Shown: in pieces, positions 6,780 through 8,061 of the stretch | Layout: every line of letters starts with the position of its first letter | Position numbering within the stretch: position 1 is the stretch's first letter | DNA from: JAIPEK01 sp041685935 | GTDB taxonomy: Bacteria; Desulfobacterota; Desulfobacteria; Desulfobacterales; Desulfobacteraceae | DNA: 8,061 nt | Direction of reading: 5' to 3' | Assembly (NCBI GenBank): GCA_041685935.1 | Contig: JAWLES010000108.1 | Location: forward strand, 1-8,061 | Program-made: the position numbers and the translations under genes | Notes under the pieces: generated by a model | Told to the model about the DNA's origin: nothing | Database searches by the model: none | The model's input: only the letters and a program-made list of their open reading frames with translations

Positions 6780-6793
6780 AATGGTACTACTTA
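6780..6793. promoter_or_regulatory. Second, degenerate GntR operator next to the gntR ribosome-binding site
   Basis: The 11-mer AATGGTACTAC at 6780-6790 exactly repeats positions 6897-6907. Here the right half-site reads ACTT instead of ACCA, so only one half is good. It abuts the AAAGGAG site of gntR (6773-6779), so a bound protein could block elongation or help form a repression loop with the upstream operator 117 bp away. Confidence 0.45.
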
Positions 6794-6843
6794 TTTTGAG
6801 CTTTCGGGCCTAATTTTTCTCTGCATTAAAGGCAACGTTCCGT

Positions 6844-6852
6844 AATATAACA
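6844..6852 (-). promoter_or_regulatory. Possible second gntR promoter (extended -10)
   Basis: Reading leftward, TGT-TATATT matches an extended -10 element (TGn plus 5 of 6 of TATAAT). No recognisable -35 lies at the proper distance; instead one copy of the TTTGCATGGGCC repeat and a six-base A-tract (minus strand) lie there. It would start a shorter transcript about 75 bases before gntR. Weak evidence. Confidence 0.3.
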
Positions 6853-6853
6853 C

Positions 6854-6880
6854 TTTTTTGTTTGCATGGGCCCTCTCTTT
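6854..6880. repeat. Direct repeat copy 1, core TTTGCATGGGCC
   Basis: A T6 tract, the exact core TTTGCATGGGCC (6861-6872) and a following pyrimidine run CTCTCTTT match the second copy at 6931-6960, 81 bp away. Two copies in the control region of one operon suggest binding sites for a regulator other than the GntR protein. Not recognised as a known site. Confidence 0.5.
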
Positions 6881-6897
6881 CCATCAGTTCGATTGAA

Positions 6898-6926
6898 ATG
6901 GTACTACCAATAAGGTCGAGTGTCAA
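6898..6926 (-). promoter_or_regulatory. Main promoter of the gntR-betA-transporter cluster
   Basis: Reading leftward, TTGACA (6926-6921) is followed after exactly 17 bases by TACCAT (6903-6898): a perfect -35 and 4 of 6 in the -10. It would give a 5' leader of about 130 bases before gntR. The GntR operator covers the -10 and part of the spacer. Its -35 faces another TTGACA at 6964-6969 on the plus strand, making a divergent promoter pair 37 bases apart. Confidence 0.65.
6899..6909. promoter_or_regulatory. Primary GntR/FadR-type operator (TGGT-N3-ACCA)
   Basis: TGGTACTACCA is a perfect dyad of the TGGT-N3-ACCA form used by FadR-subfamily regulators such as PdhR and LldR. It overlaps the -10 element of the minus-strand promoter, so binding would block RNA polymerase. 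The adjacent gntR product is the obvious candidate ligand. The symmetry and position are seen directly; the pairing with this regulator is inferred. Confidence 0.65.
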
Positions 6927-6930
6927 GAAG

Positions 6931-6960
6931 TTTTTTTGTGTTTTGCATGGGCCTCTTTTT
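6931..6960. repeat. Direct repeat copy 2, core TTTGCATGGGCC
   Basis: A T7 tract, a G-rich linker, the core TTTGCATGGGCC (6942-6953) and CTCTTTTT repeat the arrangement at 6854-6880. This copy lies entirely between the two divergent -35 elements, a common place for an activator or shared regulator. Confidence 0.5.
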
Positions 6961-6963
6961 GGA

Positions 6964-6992
6964 TTGACACTGTATTTCCTTAATGGTAAGAA
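6964..6992 (+). promoter_or_regulatory. Candidate tatA promoter
   Basis: TTGACA (6964-6969) is followed after 17 bases by TAAGAA (6987-6992). The -35 is perfect but the -10 matches only 3 of 6. It lies about 45 bases before tatA and is divergent from the gntR promoter. A TAATGGTA half-site (6981-6988), like the left half of the GntR operators, overlaps it, so weak cross-regulation is conceivable. Confidence 0.4.
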
Positions 6993-7037
6993 AATCAGGA
7001 TTACTATTAACGGTTTTTTCGCGAACAGGAGTTTGAT

Positions 7038-7265
7038 ATGATTGGTGGAATAGGGATGCCGGAGCTGATAATTATTCTGGTTATAATTCTGATTATTTTC
7101 GGGGCGGGTAAGCTTCCGGAAATCGGGGCCGGGTTGGGTAAAGGAATAAAGAATTTCAAAAAGGCGACAAAAGATCCTTCTCTGGAGGATGAATCAGAGA
7201 AGGACACGACGGAGCAGATAGAAGAGGACAAGGACAAGGACAAAGATAAGGATAAAGGCTCCTGA
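7038..7265 (+). CDS. tatA: Sec-independent protein translocase subunit TatA/TatE
   Basis: This is the small pore-forming component of the twin-arginine pathway, which exports folded proteins across the inner membrane. The 75 residues have a short N-terminus (MIGGIGMPE), one transmembrane helix at about 9-20, the conserved F21-G22 hinge, and an amphipathic helix (KLPEIGAGLGKGIKNFKKA, 25-43). This is standard TatA layout. The remaining tail is acidic and ends in five Asp-Lys pairs (64-73) and GS. An AGGAG site lies six bases before the start. TatA and TatE cannot be separated by sequence at this level. No tatB or tatC is nearby, so it probably works with components encoded elsewhere. It is transcribed away from the choline cluster and no functional link to that cluster is evident: the binding protein has a Sec-type signal and BetA shows no twin-arginine signal. 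Confidence 0.93.
   Translation: MIGGIGMPELIIILVIILIIFGAGKLPEIGAGLGKGIKNFKKATKDPSLEDESEKDTTEQIEEDKDKDKDKDKGS
7227..7256 (+). repeat. Hexanucleotide repeat GAYAAR x5 at the 3' end of tatA
   Basis: Five tandem GAC/GAT-AAG/AAA units encode the Asp-Lys tail of TatA. Third-position variation among units shows that it is not a freshly expanded perfect repeat. Copy number may differ between strains without disrupting the frame. Confidence 0.8.
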
Positions 7266-7271
7266 GTCGCG

Positions 7272-7312
7272 TATTCGTATTGATGCAGCCGCAGGTCCGA
7301 ATATGCGGCTGC
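7272..7312 (+). other. Hairpin downstream of tatA with an alternative pairing
   Basis: GCAGCCGCA (7285-7293) and TGCGGCTGC (7304-7312) form a perfect 9-bp stem with a 10-base loop. Part of that loop, CGAATA (7298-7303), is also complementary to TATTCG upstream (7272-7277). No T-run follows, so it is not a classical terminator. It may stabilise the tatA message or serve as a factor-dependent terminator. It begins seven bases after the tatA stop codon. Confidence 0.55.
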
Positions 7313-7403
7313 CGCCCCTCCGCTGAATTTGAGGCTGTGCAGCCCAGCTCATCTCCATAAGATTGTAGTGATTTTTGATTAGACGTGATAATCCGGCCCA
7401 CAT

Positions 7404-7455
7404 TTATTACAAAAATGTAATTTCTGTCGCCTGAAGAATTACATTTTTGTAATAA
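7404..7455. repeat. Perfect 19-bp inverted repeat built of two internal dyads
   Basis: TTATTACAAAAATGTAATT (7404-7422) and its exact complement (7437-7455) flank a 14-base spacer. Each arm is itself a dyad, ATTACA-N4-TGTAAT, at 7406-7421 and 7438-7453, with centres 32 bp apart (about three helical turns). It lies roughly 100-150 bp upstream of the predicted glnD transcription start, so paired protein-binding sites are plausible; an AT-rich transcription-ending hairpin is the alternative. Together with the hairpin at 7272-7312 and the sigma-54 promoter, it accounts for most of the visible structure in the 286-base gap between tatA and glnD; no gene was seen there. Confidence 0.75.
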
Positions 7456-7527
7456 TAGGACAGGCTTTTGTTGTTGTGGTTGCCCCCAAATCATGGGATA
7501 TGCCCCAAAAGGGCCGGATCTCAGTCA

Positions 7528-7544
7528 TGGCACATTCATTGCAT
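7528..7544 (+). promoter_or_regulatory. Sigma-54 (RpoN) -24/-12 promoter of glnD
   Basis: TGGCAC-N5-TTGCAT places the GG of the -24 element (7529-7530) exactly 10 bases from the GC of the -12 element (7541-7542), the strict spacing for sigma-54. Ten of the core positions match consensus. The predicted transcription start is about 7554, which falls at the first ATG of glnD. Sigma-54 control suits a nitrogen-sensing gene and would need an enhancer-binding protein upstream. Confidence 0.75.
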
Positions 7545-7551
7545 ATTAATT

Positions 7552-8061
7552 ATGAATATGAAAAGCAATGAAGCAAATATATTGACCCGGAAAAGGGAAC
7601 AGCTCATAAAGGATTTTCTCGCCGGGAGGGATGCTCCTCTTCTGGAGGATCTTACCACGGCGCTGGATGAGTATTTCTACTCGGTGTTTGCAGACAGTGT
7701 CACCGCGGAAAAACTCAACTCTGCAGGAAACCCGTTCGCGCTTGTGGCCCTTGGAGGATACGGCAGGCAGGAGCAGTGCATTCATTCCGACGTGGATCTG
7801 CTGATCCTGTTTGACAAAAAGGTGCCCCCTGATGCGGAGACGTTTATACAGGAAGCGATATACCCTCTCTGGGATGCCAGGTTCGAAGTCGGTTACGGTG
7901 TCCGTACGGTCCCGGAGAGTATTGCCATGGCGTTTGAAAGATACGATATCCTTACCACTTATCTGGATGCACGGTTCATATGCGGGGCTTCTCATATTTA
8001 CTCCGCGTTCATGGAAAGGTTTTTGACAAAACTGAACAAGCCCGAATACCTCAAAAATACA
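7552..8061 (+). CDS. glnD: [Protein-PII] uridylyltransferase GlnD, N-terminal part (cut by the right edge)
   Basis: GlnD senses glutamine and uridylylates or deuridylylates PII signalling proteins, controlling nitrogen assimilation in the cytoplasm. Only 170 codons are present of an enzyme usually about 850-900 residues. The nucleotidyltransferase core is clear: ALVALGGYGRQE at 63-74 and SDVDLLIL at 79-86, with Asp80 and Asp82 as metal-binding catalytic residues. It is followed by a stretch typical of GlnD (PLWDARFEVGYGVRT, about 110-124). The HD, ACT and other C-terminal domains lie outside the window. The start is uncertain: no good ribosome-binding site precedes the ATG at 7552, Met3 (7558) is an alternative, and the predicted sigma-54 transcription start falls at 7554. 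The gene probably has its own promoter rather than being read only from tatA. A related nucleotidyltransferase is possible but GlnD fits best. Confidence 0.9.
   Translation, partial: MNMKSNEANILTRKREQLIKDFLAGRDAPLLEDLTTALDEYFYSVFADSVTAEKLNSAGNPFALVALGGYGRQEQCIHSDVDLLILFDKKVPPDAETFIQEAIYPLWDARFEVGYGVRTVPESIAMAFERYDILTTYLDARFICGASHIYSAFMERFLTKLNKPEYLKNT

Noticed and set aside
7404..7455. Inverted repeat as a miniature transposable element
   Set aside because: The arms are short and nested palindromes, no flanking target duplication was seen, and no second copy exists in the window. A regulatory or hairpin role fits better.
7500..7516. GCCC-N5-GGGC mini-hairpin before glnD
   Set aside because: The stem is only four pairs, with no T-run. 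It is too weak to report as a terminator or regulator.

Overview
The window suggests a Gram-negative proteobacterium or, more likely, a member of the Desulfobacterota. It carries the start of a GlnD-type PII uridylyltransferase gene behind a -24/-12 (sigma-54) promoter, a TatA/E gene, and a proteobacterial-style choline dehydrogenase. The lineage is an inference from gene content, and the species cannot be named. No rRNA, tRNA, CRISPR array or insertion sequence was seen.

Region 1 (1-1003, minus strand) is the start of an operon running off the left edge. A MarR-family regulator comes first, followed 36 bases later by a glycine-betaine-type ABC ATPase, of which only the first 172 residues are present. 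A good sigma-70 promoter with a dyad over its start region lies just upstream.

Region 2 (1168-6763, minus strand) is the core: a five-gene cluster read as gntR, betA, substrate-binding protein, proV, proW. Choline or a related quaternary amine would be captured by the periplasmic binding protein, carried in by ProW and energised by ProV. BetA would oxidise it to betaine aldehyde, and possibly on to glycine betaine. No betB aldehyde dehydrogenase lies in the window. The regulator is a FadR-type GntR protein, not BetI. The binding-protein gene is set off by strong RNA hairpins in both flanking gaps, which could give it a different expression level from the genes around it.

Region 3 (6764-7037) is a divergent control region. 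A minus-strand promoter (TTGACA-N17-TACCAT) has a perfect TGGT-N3-ACCA operator over its -10 element. A second, degenerate copy of the operator lies beside the gntR ribosome-binding site. A 12-base core (TTTGCATGGGCC) occurs twice, and a weaker plus-strand promoter faces tatA.

Region 4 (7038-8061, plus strand) holds tatA, then 286 bases of structured non-coding DNA, then the first 170 codons of glnD. That gap holds a hairpin with alternative pairing, a perfect 19-bp inverted repeat made of two internal dyads centred 32 bp apart, and a near-consensus sigma-54 promoter ending about 8 bases before the glnD start codon. The repeat sits about 100-150 bp upstream of the predicted transcription start, where an enhancer-binding protein would be expected.

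The most interesting signals are the possible enhancer plus sigma-54 module at glnD, the altered ligand-site residue in the binding protein, and the regulatory architecture of the choline cluster. No clearly new multi-gene system is visible.
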